From positions 1-64,000 of the forward strand of contig CAICTM010000193.1 in assembly GCA_903772945.1 (NCBI GenBank): a stretch of DNA of 64,000 nt, given 5' to 3'. Origin of the DNA: Seminavis robusta. Taxonomy: Eukaryota; Bacillariophyta; Bacillariophyceae; Naviculales; Naviculaceae. Every line of letters begins with the position of its first letter. Positions within the stretch are counted from its first letter, which is position 1. Shown here in pieces: positions 21,530 through 30,499 of this stretch. A program made the position numbers and the translations under genes. The notes under the pieces are model-generated. The model was not told where the DNA came from. It made no database searches and saw nothing but the letters and a program-made list of their open reading frames with translations.

Positions 21530-23377
21530 ATGGGTTTGCTGTGGATACCGGTAGTCGCGATGTTTTCAACAGTTATCGATGCCAATGATGGAACATCCTC
21601 GGTGGATTATAGTCATGGGACCGTGACGACACTGTCGATTGATGCCAACACTCCCTATTTCATTCTATTGACCCTTCTCATTGCCACAGTGGTTCTTGGA
21701 CTAGTGCATTGGTTCTCTAAGAAGATGCGAATTGTGCGGATGGTGGAAGTACTGCCGGGTCCTTCGTTGTCAGAATCGAACAATGCTTTCACACCCCACC
21801 CATGGCTTGCCCACCTGAGTCTGGCTGTGGATTTTTCTGGGGAGAATCCCATTCCTGGCTATCCAGGCGTCGCTCGGTCCTTTGACAACCTGATGCAGCT
21901 GCACAAACAGTTTTCACAAAAGGATGGCATCATGCGATTGTGGGCACTAAACCCTTTCAAGCTCTTGCCTTTTGCCCAGCCCTTGGTGTTCATCACTGAT
22001 CCAGAGATGGTGCAGCAAGTCCTTAAAGACAAGAACATCTCAAAGGACATCATCAAAGAAGCTGAAATCTATGGACTATGCAAGGCTTTGGCAGGTGACA
22101 GCTTCTTGGAAATGCTGGAAGACACTCCTCGCTGGAAACACCAAAGAAAGCTCACTGCTTTGGGCATGAACCAAAGTTTGTTGGAGCGTACAAACTCTGT
22201 CACTATTAAGCTGCTTTATGAAACAGTTTTCCCCCAATGGGATGGTACTGCATCAGCTGCCCATGAGCCAACCTTCACGATGGAAGCTGGTGAATGGTGT
22301 ACCAGGTTAGCAGCTGAAATCTTAGGCATTGTTGCCTTTAGCCGGTCTTTTGGTGGTCTCGATTCAGACGCAACAAAGAAAGGCACCAAGAACAGCAACC
22401 ACCAGTCCCTGTATGCACTGTTCAGGCGACTGCAGTTTATCATAACCAAACGTTCTGAACGCCTACCCTTTCTTATTCCATTTTACTTCAAAGAAAACAA
22501 GGAATTCCAGCAATGCCAAGACAAGCTAAACAGTATTATTCAAAGCATCTTGGAAGAACGGATGTCCAAATACAACCAAGGCAAGGCGGTGCAATGCAAT
22601 AGTCCAGAGAACCTGGCCCAACAAAGCAGGTCAAGCCAACTAAGTAGGGGTGAGTTCAATGACCTATTATCCTACCTGATGATGGAAGATGAAGATGATG
22701 ACAGGTACCGCTTGACAGAGAAAGAGTTGCTTGGCAATGTCCGCATGTTCTTGTTTGCCGGGCAAGATACTTCTGCCATTGTTCTTTCCCAAACTCTCTA
22801 TGAGCTTGCCACTCACCAGTCTACCCAGCTTCGGTTACAAAAAGAAGTTGATGCTTTGTTTGCCCAGTTTGATTCACCGGATCACCAACCTGCTTACAAA
22901 GACATCATGAGGCTCGAGTATCTTGATGCAGTTACAAAGGAAGCCTTAAGGCTTCACTCTCCTGCTGGGGTTGCTCGTTGGAACCTTGTGGACATTAAAT
23001 TGACCAAGGGTGATCATACATACTCAATCCCAAAGGGAACCAATCTCTTTGTGTACCCTTGTCTAACTGGGCGTGGCGATGGTCAGAATCACGAAAGCCT
23101 TGATGAGTTTATCCCGGAGCGCTTTTTGAAGGAGGATAGAGGCAATCAGGTCTCAGGCAAGCCAGAATCATGCTATATGCCATTCTCAATTGGCCCCCGT
23201 AATTGTGTGGGTCATCCCTTGGCAACAGCAGAAATCAAAGTTGTCCTGGCCCACTTGGTGCATCGTTACACAGTCCGCAAGACTGAGGGGTCAGAGGAAC
23301 CTATCAAGATGGTTCAAATCAATATCATGCCACACCAGATTATGCTGGATTTTGAACGTCGACAATTCTCAGGATAG
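21530..23377 (+). CDS. cytochrome P450 (tandem copy 2)
   Basis: 615 residues from the ATG at 21530, intronless. It parallels copy 1 along its whole length: a hydrophobic N-terminus (MGLLWIPVVAMF), an anchor helix (FILLTLLIATVVLGLV), a LPGPS hinge, AGQDTS, EALR and the heme loop FSIGPRNCVG with Cys at about 559. It differs from copy 1 by an insertion of several residues before the EFNDLLSYL block and by scattered substitutions in the N-terminal half and in the region after the K-helix (RWNLVDIKLTKGD in place of RRNTVDIKLTRGD). These changes could alter substrate choice. The two genes arose by tandem duplication. The identical central tract points to later gene conversion. Confidence 0.93.
   Translation: MGLLWIPVVAMFSTVIDANDGTSSVDYSHGTVTTLSIDANTPYFILLTLLIATVVLGLVHWFSKKMRIVRMVEVLPGPSLSESNNAFTPHPWLAHLSLAVDFSGENPIPGYPGVARSFDNLMQLHKQFSQKDGIMRLWALNPFKLLPFAQPLVFITDPEMVQQVLKDKNISKDIIKEAEIYGLCKALAGDSFLEMLEDTPRWKHQRKLTALGMNQSLLERTNSVTIKLLYETVFPQWDGTASAAHEPTFTMEAGEWCTRLAAEILGIVAFSRSFGGLDSDATKKGTKNSNHQSLYALFRRLQFIITKRSERLPFLIPFYFKENKEFQQCQDKLNSIIQSILEERMSKYNQGKAVQCNSPENLAQQSRSSQLSRGEFNDLLSYLMMEDEDDDRYRLTEKELLGNVRMFLFAGQDTSAIVLSQTLYELATHQSTQLRLQKEVDALFAQFDSPDHQPAYKDIMRLEYLDAVTKEALRLHSPAGVARWNLVDIKLTKGDHTYSIPKGTNLFVYPCLTGRGDGQNHESLDEFIPERFLKEDRGNQVSGKPESCYMPFSIGPRNCVGHPLATAEIKVVLAHLVHRYTVRKTEGSEEPIKMVQINIMPHQIMLDFERRQFSG
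22706..22962 (+). repeat. 257-base tract identical to the first P450 gene
   Basis: The second copy of the identical tract described at 20398-20654. Confidence 0.9.
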
Positions 23378-24684
23378 GAGCTAATTGGCAGTGAGACCCG
23401 CCGAATGATGCCCGTTCCCGTAACAACACAGCAAAACGAGGTAGAAGACAGCTACTTAATTCCCCTTCGCCCTTGCAAGATATATCTCGTCACAGTTGTC
23501 ATGTACAGCAGATTCGGCAACTTAGCAGCAGCGCTGGGTTTCGCAATGAAACAAGAGTTCCCTCCGACTTTATGTTGCCCTTCGTATCGGTATGATGGGG
23601 CCACCTTGTTGTGTCCTCCATGCGTTGAAATGAATTGTTACGTGACATGTAGGATCGAAGGGGTGTTTTGGGCTTGGTGACGTCTCAAGTGTACTAGACT
23701 CGAGGAAGATACCAGTATCGTAGAAAGAGCTGTGATTTGTTGGCTTCGGTCGGGACTAGGTTGGCGTGATCCTTGTAGTTTACCCCGGGCAATTTCACGT
23801 CAAGGTCAAACCTCTCCACCGATGCTTCGAAGAAGGCTCACTAGGTCCACTAAGGACAACAGCCCGGTCTTGCGATAGCCAACAAGAAAGATAACGGTTG
23901 AATAAGATAGCCGGCATGATCTGCCTGGGCAAGATGAGGCATCATCAAGCTTCGCGACGGAGATACGCATTTGCCCATCCTTTGGATATTACGCCAACTC
24001 ATGAACTAGTGGGAAAGGAGCGGCGTTGAACCTCCTCTTCGACGCGGAGAAGTTGAGCCCACATCGACGATGAAAACCCGGGTACGGAACTCAATTGTTG
24101 TTCAGGCAAAAATGATTCAGTTCGACGCAGTTCGAGAGGCCGACCATGGCGTTTGCGTTGGTCGTCTTGCTCGAGCAATTTTGGGACGACGACTTTGTCT
24201 TGTCCCCGCCAAAGCCCGTTTGATCAGTGACGATCGACGTGAAGTTGACTATCGGTTTGAGAGTACTAGTCACCCAGTCACAGTCCGTGAAAGCAGCTAT
24301 GTCCAGTCGCGGTTTGTTTTACAGCGACACCTCGTTGAATAAACCCACACGTAGCAGGATCTAAACCGGACTACAGTATACCTTGCTATCTGCTGGTATC
24401 GAGCAGCGTATCCCTTCCCTTTTCTTCGCTCCTCTGCTTCATGTCGCTCGAGCTAATGTTTGCCTTCGGTGAAATCGTCGTTTTCTCTTTCCAGACTATG
24501 CTTTTGGTTCAGCTCCCGCCGCTTTGCATGTATCTTGCCCAAGACAAGGAGCCAGTATTGTGTGTTTGCAAATCCGAAGAAGCTGCGATGAGTTTCATCA
24601 ACGCTCACAAAAACAAACCACAAGCAATCTTAAAGCATCATTCTGCCAATCGCACGCACACAGCACAAGCTTTCAACTGTCAAG
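23378..24684. other. gap without supported gene
   Basis: Frames at 23405-23680 (91 aa), 24070-24342 (90 aa) and 24441-24725 (94 aa), all plus strand, have no recognisable content. The last overlaps the start of the next gene in another frame and is probably its leader. Confidence 0.45.
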
Positions 24685-26046
24685 ATGATGAAAACACAGG
24701 TCAAACAATTCATCTCCATCCATGATGATCAACAGCATGTCCACCCAGAGAGGCCAGAGATCTTGCAAATCCCGGAGCAAAAGCTCTTCAAGACCATTCT
24801 TCCGTCAATTACAAGTGAGTTTTTGGAGAAGGCTTTGAGTGCTAATACCGCCAAGCATTCCCTTGGCTTTTCTCCCAACCTTTCATTTGCAGTGGACATG
24901 GTTGGGAGCCCAGCCACAGCTTTCCCTGAGACATCATACTCTCAACTGGAAGTGGGCAAGATTCTTGACATCAAGGACCCAGTTACTTGGAAGTTGTTGA
25001 GTGCTCCTCACATTCAGAAAAGGCACTTGTATCTCCCCCCTGCCATTGGAGGTGACCAGCCCAGACAGCCCACTGCAACACAACGAAATGCAACTTTCAT
25101 GAAGGGGCTTGATGATATTGGTGTGAAGGCTGTGGAGGCTGCCCTTTCCAGCACCAAAACAGACATTAAGGACATTGATATGCTAGTCACAGTAACCAGC
25201 ACAGGTCTTGCCTTGCCTGGAGTCTCAGGCATCTTGATCCGGAAACTCCCCTTTCGAGGAGATGTCTTGCGAAGTGATATTGTTGGCATGGGCTGCAATG
25301 GAGGTGCTTCTGGACTTCGTGCTATTGCCACCCAGTTAGGCCACATGGCCTCCATCCGTGGAAAGCAATGCAAGGCTCTGCTTCTTTGCTGTGAGGTGAA
25401 CTCTGCATACTTTGTGAATAGGGAGGGCAATATTGGAGACGGAGTTGTCAACAGTCTTTTTGGTGATGGTGCTGTTGCATCCATCCTTGCTGCCAGTCCA
25501 ATGGGGTCAAGCTTTGCTGTGCCCGGAAGCCCCAATTCGGTGGTTTCCCCTGTAGGCAAACCAGCCACACCCAAGATTTCTCTTCTCGATTTTGAAAGTA
25601 TTACCATTCCCGAATACTTTGAGGACATGAGTTACAACATGGATGATAACAGCGAACTACCCTTTTTCAAGTTGACCAAGCGCATCCCAGCTGCAGTCGG
25701 CAATTCAGTTGAGATTCCAGTCAGGAAACTTTTGGAACGCCATGGCCTCAAGCCAGCAGATGTTGGGCAGTGGGTGGTCCATGGAGGAGGCAAGAGTGTG
25801 ATGCAGCTGGTTGCCAAGAATCTTGGTCTTGATCAAGAGCATGACCTTCGTCACACCAAGTCGGTTCTCCGTGACTATGGAAACATCTCTTCTGGTTCCT
25901 TTTTGGTCAGCCTCCAGCGTCTGTTGGCGGAGGCACAGGAGGATTTGGATGTGCTCAAGACTGGTGATGTGGTTACACTGATTGCCATGGGCCCAGGTGC
26001 CACCATCGAAGTTATCCTTGGTGTTGTTACAGCGGCTGCAAAGTAA
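24685..26046 (+). CDS. type III polyketide synthase-like enzyme (chalcone synthase superfamily)
   Basis: 453 residues, intronless. The thiolase-fold catalytic triad is visible: Cys204 in GMGCNGGASG, His366 in WVVHGGGKS and Asn400 in DYGNISSGSF. These enzymes load an acyl-CoA on the Cys and extend it with malonyl-CoA. The words RHLYLPP near residue 115 and HGGGKSV with GNISSGSF look closer to the DpgA (3,5-dihydroxyphenylacetyl-CoA synthase) branch than to plant chalcone synthases, judged from memory of the family. A fatty-acid or polyketide chain-length role cannot be excluded. There is no obvious targeting peptide, so the enzyme is probably cytosolic. It lies 1.3 kb after the two P450 genes in the same direction and convergent with a glutathione S-transferase. 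Starter and product are unknown. Confidence 0.88.
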   Translation: MMKTQVKQFISIHDDQQHVHPERPEILQIPEQKLFKTILPSITSEFLEKALSANTAKHSLGFSPNLSFAVDMVGSPATAFPETSYSQLEVGKILDIKDPVTWKLLSAPHIQKRHLYLPPAIGGDQPRQPTATQRNATFMKGLDDIGVKAVEAALSSTKTDIKDIDMLVTVTSTGLALPGVSGILIRKLPFRGDVLRSDIVGMGCNGGASGLRAIATQLGHMASIRGKQCKALLLCCEVNSAYFVNREGNIGDGVVNSLFGDGAVASILAASPMGSSFAVPGSPNSVVSPVGKPATPKISLLDFESITIPEYFEDMSYNMDDNSELPFFKLTKRIPAAVGNSVEIPVRKLLERHGLKPADVGQWVVHGGGKSVMQLVAKNLGLDQEHDLRHTKSVLRDYGNISSGSFLVSLQRLLAEAQEDLDVLKTGDVVTLIAMGPGATIEVILGVVTAAAK

Positions 26047-26763
26047 GGTGGCAGCAACACCCCCAAGATTTAGCTCATTAGATTGGATGTAAAGGAAAGC
26101 TGGCGAAAGGTGAAAGTGGTGAAGTACACCATTTTCTGTTTAAAAAGAATGCCGCTCCAGTTTGGTTGCCTTTTGTACTCATGCAACCGTTTTAGAAGAA
26201 GTACATAAGATTAGAGAGAATTAAAGAAGAAAACAGAAGTTACCCAACCTTTGAGATTGCGTATTTGGCTACGGCTTGGAAATAGAATCACTTGGTTGAA
26301 GCCCTCGTCGCTGCTAAACAGAAAGTGTCCTGTAGCGAGAGATGGTGCCGTTGGAGGGCGGTCGTCGCTTTTATCGGTCAAAAGAGTCGTAGCGGAAGTG
26401 GTACCGGTACCGGTAGGGGTAGGGGTGCAACGTTGTGCCAAGGCATTGGTCGATGGGACAAAAGCATGGAAACAAGAGACAGCACACGCCCAGGTATCTG
26501 GCTCCGTAGCCAGAAAGTAACCTATTCAATGGCATGCGAAGACTTGTTGGCATTGCGTGGTACCGTACGGAAGGGCACGGCGGCACGGCAAAGTGGGCTA
26601 AGAAGAGATACCGGCAAAGGGACCAATCTAGCTACACGATGACAACATATTCTTTCACCTCTACATATAGCTAGACAAGGATCCACTTGCTCTACTTGCC
26701 ATTAAAAAACGTTCACCATGGAAAGAAGCCAGCAGTCTTGTTCTTCGCTCTTGACGGTGTCGT
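26047..26763. other. gap between convergent genes
   Basis: Contains a GGTACCGGTACCGGTAGGGG run near 26399. This is a short G-rich variant of the TACCGGTA theme. Only short frames are seen. Confidence 0.5.
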
Positions 26764-27639
26764 CTACCAGTGCTTTTCATTTTCAATATGGAATCCCTCT
26801 GCTCGGGCCTCCTTGGCAAGATCCGTAACAACATTGGCAAAGTATGGAAAGACGTTGTAGTGGGCGTCGGATCCGGCAATGGCCTTGTCCTTCAATGCAT
26901 TGAAATGTTTCCAGACATTGGGGTATCGTTCCTCGATTTTGAGTTCGACAATGAGATGAAAGGACCACGGCCAATTGATCATGACACAGTCGGCCATGGT
27001 GAGTTTATCTCCCACGAAGAATGCCGGTTCCTTCTTGTCGACAAAATGCTTGTCCATTTTTTCAAAAAAGACATGTACATCCTTGACAAGTTCCTTTTCC
27101 CACGCATCGTCCTTGTTTCCCTTGCCATACGCCACGTAGTTGGGTCGAGCTCCCTGCATGAAGCACCATCCAAAATGCTTGAGTGCGACCAGCATGCGAT
27201 TGGTGTTGTCAATGTTGAACTGGATCCACTCATCGACTTGTTTCTTCTCCTCGGGCGTCAAAGTGGAGTCGGGGTATTTTTCGTGCAGCATTTTGACAAT
27301 TTCTCCCGATTCAAAAAACATTTCTCCGTCAATGGCCACGGCAGGCATGAATGTACGGCCGCCCGAAACACACTTATATTCGGCACTATCAATTCCGAGA
27401 CTCACTTCATTCTTTTCGTCATCTTTGGCAATGGGTTTGTCATCAAAGTTGAGGATCACATGCTTGAGCGTTCCGTCTTCCTTTTTAAACGGAAAGTTGT
27501 CTTGGGTCGTCAAGAATTGGACCGCAGTCACCACTTTGACTGTGGTTTCGGTGGCGGGATGACCAAAGTAGACAAAGCCCTTGTCCCAGCCATTATCGGC
27601 CATGATCTTGGACTTGTCGAGGGCTGGTTCTTCGCTCAT
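26764..27639 (-). CDS. glutathione S-transferase-like protein
   Basis: 291 residues from the ATG at 27639. The N-terminal half has a thioredoxin-like GST fold with the cis-Pro and glutathione-binding segment TFMPAVAIDGEMFFESGEIV, followed by KMLHEKYP. The C-terminal half is the alpha-helical GST domain, with FVGDKLTMADCVMINW as the N-capping box region. GSTs conjugate glutathione to electrophiles or reduce peroxides. The active-site Ser, Tyr or Cys cannot be placed with certainty, because the first strand has an unusually long loop (about residues 45-80). The frame is open upstream to 27951, but that part is Ser/Thr-rich, unlike a GST, and is probably leader. The gene is convergent with the polyketide synthase-like gene. 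Confidence 0.85.
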   Translation of the reverse strand: MSEEPALDKSKIMADNGWDKGFVYFGHPATETTVKVVTAVQFLTTQDNFPFKKEDGTLKHVILNFDDKPIAKDDEKNEVSLGIDSAEYKCVSGGRTFMPAVAIDGEMFFESGEIVKMLHEKYPDSTLTPEEKKQVDEWIQFNIDNTNRMLVALKHFGWCFMQGARPNYVAYGKGNKDDAWEKELVKDVHVFFEKMDKHFVDKKEPAFFVGDKLTMADCVMINWPWSFHLIVELKIEERYPNVWKHFNALKDKAIAGSDAHYNVFPYFANVVTDLAKEARAEGFHIENEKHW

Positions 27640-27971
27640 GGTGGTGTTTGTGTTTGTTTGTGTTGATTTAGAGAAGCAGATCAAGAACCAAGAAGAGGTC
27701 TTTGGTGGTGTTTTGTGATTTGTGAAGATACAAATTGTGAGAATGCTTTGGCAGGTGACGGGTGTCAAAGAGTGGAAGTTGCACAGTGGTATCTTTTGCA
27801 GAGGTTTGCTGGTACAGCTTGCATGGATCCAATTGGCCGAGCAGCTTGACTTCGAAGACTGGTTCTCAACCCAGTGACTACAATGACCTTCTTTTCTATT
27901 CGCTGGAACCGCCAGGAATGACTCACAGGCACTCCAGTACAGTATGGCCAAACGGTATGTATACGTACCCA
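27640..27971. other. upstream region of the GST gene
   Basis: Likely 5' leader and promoter of the minus-strand GST gene, ending at the inverted-repeat element. No gene seen. Confidence 0.5.
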
Positions 27972-28378
27972 GGACCTCTGTGGAAACTTGAGTCGTGCTA
28001 CCGATCGTCTCCTAAATCCTTTTGATCGTCTCCTATTTAATGGATTTCGTCTCCTAAAAATAGGAGACGAAACGGATCGTCTCTTAAATCTTTGGTCTCC
28101 TCTTAAAAATCGTCTCCTATTTTCAACGGATCCTCTCCTATCCTCAACGGATCGTCTCTTAAGTGCACCATGTAAACTGTATGGTATTGTCTCTTAAATC
28201 TTTCGGATCGTCTCCTATTTCGAAACGATCGTCTCCTAAATGTAATGTCTCCTAATGAATCGCCTTCTAAATATAGGAGACGATTGCTTTCGTCTCTTAA
28301 ATCATTTCGATCGTCTCTTAAGCCTCGGTGTATCGTCTCTTAAGTAATTTGCCACGAATGACGTTTCCACAGAGGTCC
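27972..28378. mobile_element. non-coding inverted-repeat element (MITE-like) with GTCTCYTAA array
   Basis: The 16-base sequence GGACCTCTGTGGAAAC at 27972-27987 is repeated perfectly in inverted form at 28363-28378. Between them lie about 16 copies of a GTCTCCTAA/GTCTCTTAA-like word, often preceded by GATC. Most are in one orientation. At least two form local hairpins, for example CGTCTCCTA followed by TAGGAGACG near 28050. There is no coding capacity. I see no clear target-site duplication: the left flank is TACCCA and the right flank is AGAGCA. Size, terminal repeats and lack of genes fit a miniature inverted-repeat transposable element. The dense internal repeat is unusual. Confidence 0.7.
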
Positions 28379-28861
28379 AGAGCAAGCGGTCTCAGCTATT
28401 ACAAGCCCGTGAAGCGGTTACTAGTAGGTAGATCTTTGGACCTTGACGTCGATGTAAAAGCAGAATCTTTTGGTATCTTGCATCTTACTACTCCGCCAAT
28501 TAAGTTGAGAATTCTCAAACCTACCAGCTTCTACACAAATCTGAAGATCAAGTTGAGAATTTTCCTTTCACCCTAACCCAAACCATCAGACAGATTCAAG
28601 AATCCTGACTGCTCATTCTGAGGAGTTATCACCTTTTTCAAAATTCTGGACTTTATCGGCGGAGTAGCTTAGTTCTCGGCTCGAGATCTTCGCCACACAG
28701 CTCGATCAGCTCGTGGACAAAGCTAATCTATTCACTCTTTAGGTGGAGTACTAGTAGAAGACACCAATCATTGTGCCACTTCTAAAGCTAGAAGTCTGTT
28801 TTCTCTTCCTGGTCCTCTGCTTGCCACTTGCATTGTCGTTTGACAGAACAACCATAATATA
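28379..28861. other. upstream region of the MDR enzyme gene
   Basis: Holds a short duplicated phrase (AAGTTGAGAATT at about 28502 and 28549). No gene seen; promoter and leader are expected here. Confidence 0.45.
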
Positions 28862-30499
28862 ATGCAAGCCCTAGCAGCCAAACAGCGCGGAGTATACAGC
28901 GATGTGTTACAGCTTCAGCATGTGGCCGATGCGAAACAAGATCTGCAGTCTCACGATGTGCTGATCAAGCTTGCGTATGCCGACTTGAATCCTGTCGATC
29001 TTCAGAAATTGGCCAACGGCCCCACAATCGAAGATGTGTTTATTCCTGGATACGGAGGATCTGGGATTGTGGAGCACGTGGGAAGCGCCGCGCCTCCCCA
29101 CTTGATGGGAAAGCAAGTATGTTTCTTGGCGGATCCCAATCGCAAAGGATCCTATGCCAGTTACATTGTGGTGGATCATCGATGTGTCTGCGAAATTCCC
29201 TCCTCCAAAACGTCCATTGAACTACGGGATGCGGCTTCCATTCCCGTGGCTGGACTCACTGCCTACGAGTGTCTGGTCAAACTCGGATTGGCCGCCGATA
29301 TCCACGTCAAAGTCCAACAAGACGGACATGTCGAGTTGGAAGGCGTGGGACTACAAAACAAGCAACAAGAAGCCAATTCCAATCAAGCCGACAAATCACT
29401 ACTCATTGTGGGAGCTTCGGGAGGCGTCGGCAGTTGGTTGCTCACGTTGGTCAAGGCGTGGCATCCCAGTATGGAAATCATCGCCACGGCGTCGCCGCAA
29501 TCAGAAGAATGGTGCAAGTCCTTGGGAGCCACCAAGGTTATTCGTCACCATCAAATTGATCAAGTCCTAAAGGGTGGTAAAGAGGGATCAGTGGACTATA
29601 TTGTCTCCTTGACCGAACCGACGCAAACGCTCTTCAAATCGTTGACGGAAGTTGTCAAACCCTATGGCAAAATTGTGCTTGTCGTAGCAGGAAAAGGCAT
29701 TGAATCTTTGAACCTGGGATTCTGTTTCTTCAAGTGTGTCAACGTATACACCGAAACAGTCTTTTCCTCCATTCGAACACAATACAAACAAATTGTGCCC
29801 AAAGACGAATTGGCCGTCATTCTTAACCTCATGGCCAACCAAACCATCAAGGCACCCCTCTCTCCTGCTCTAACAGACGATGGTGTCGGTATCTCGGAAA
29901 AATTCTCCGATGCCCTCAAAGACAATGGGGTGCTCCAACTATTGGCGGCGACGACCCACAAGCGTGGAAAACTCGTCATGATGATTCATGCCGGCAATCA
30001 AATTGTTTTCATGGACTTGAAGACGGCATCCATCTTTTCCGTCCCTCACAAGGAATGCATTGCCAAGAAATATCTCACAAAATCCAAAAAACACGACAAT
30101 GAATGGCAAGAACAATCACAGATTATTGAAAAACAAGAACTCATCAAAAAAATCACCAGTCATCCCAAACTGGGTGTCACCAAGGTTGCCGAAAAACAAG
30201 CACAAGACTACCAGGATGGATTGGAAGTCCAAGAAGCCGAAAACGTCAAGAATCTATGGGGTGTATCACTCAAAAAGAGAGAAAAGAATGTCAAGGGTGA
30301 AGAGCTTCTGTTTGTGGACTTGCGTACCGGTGCACTAGGAGAGCTGGCCAGAAAGAAATTCATCGAGTTGGGAGCTCTGACACTGGGTACGAATGATGAA
30401 GGGCAAGAAACCGTGGAACAAGCCGTCACTGACTTTGAAGATAGAGACGATATCGTATCGGCGGTCCGTCAAGCACTCAAGATCAATCTGGATGCTTGA
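28862..30499 (+). CDS. MDR-superfamily (quinone oxidoreductase-like) protein with C-terminal extension
   Basis: 545 residues from the ATG at 28862. Residues 1-345 follow the medium-chain dehydrogenase/reductase fold: an N-terminal GroES-like part (VLIKLAYADLNPVDLQKL, GYGGSGIVEHVG) and a Rossmann nucleotide site GASGGVGSW at about 183. No zinc-binding Cys/His set of alcohol dehydrogenases is apparent, so a quinone oxidoreductase- or enoyl-reductase-like NADPH enzyme is the best guess. Residues after about 345 (roughly 200, Lys/Glu-rich) are not part of any MDR enzyme I know and may be an added binding or coiled-coil domain. The family is usually 320-350 residues, so the length is odd. A fusion of two frames by a missed intron is possible but not visible. 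Confidence 0.82.
   Translation: MQALAAKQRGVYSDVLQLQHVADAKQDLQSHDVLIKLAYADLNPVDLQKLANGPTIEDVFIPGYGGSGIVEHVGSAAPPHLMGKQVCFLADPNRKGSYASYIVVDHRCVCEIPSSKTSIELRDAASIPVAGLTAYECLVKLGLAADIHVKVQQDGHVELEGVGLQNKQQEANSNQADKSLLIVGASGGVGSWLLTLVKAWHPSMEIIATASPQSEEWCKSLGATKVIRHHQIDQVLKGGKEGSVDYIVSLTEPTQTLFKSLTEVVKPYGKIVLVVAGKGIESLNLGFCFFKCVNVYTETVFSSIRTQYKQIVPKDELAVILNLMANQTIKAPLSPALTDDGVGISEKFSDALKDNGVLQLLAATTHKRGKLVMMIHAGNQIVFMDLKTASIFSVPHKECIAKKYLTKSKKHDNEWQEQSQIIEKQELIKKITSHPKLGVTKVAEKQAQDYQDGLEVQEAENVKNLWGVSLKKREKNVKGEELLFVDLRTGALGELARKKFIELGALTLGTNDEGQETVEQAVTDFEDRDDIVSAVRQALKINLDA

Noticed and set aside
26395-26425. Telomere-like GGTAGGGG run
   Set aside because: Only two GGTAGGG units and part of the TACCGGTA theme; it is not a telomere repeat.
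27972-28378. CRISPR-like array
   Set aside because: Motifs are 9-12 bases with spacers of variable length, in a eukaryotic genome, and flanked by inverted ends; this is not a CRISPR layout.
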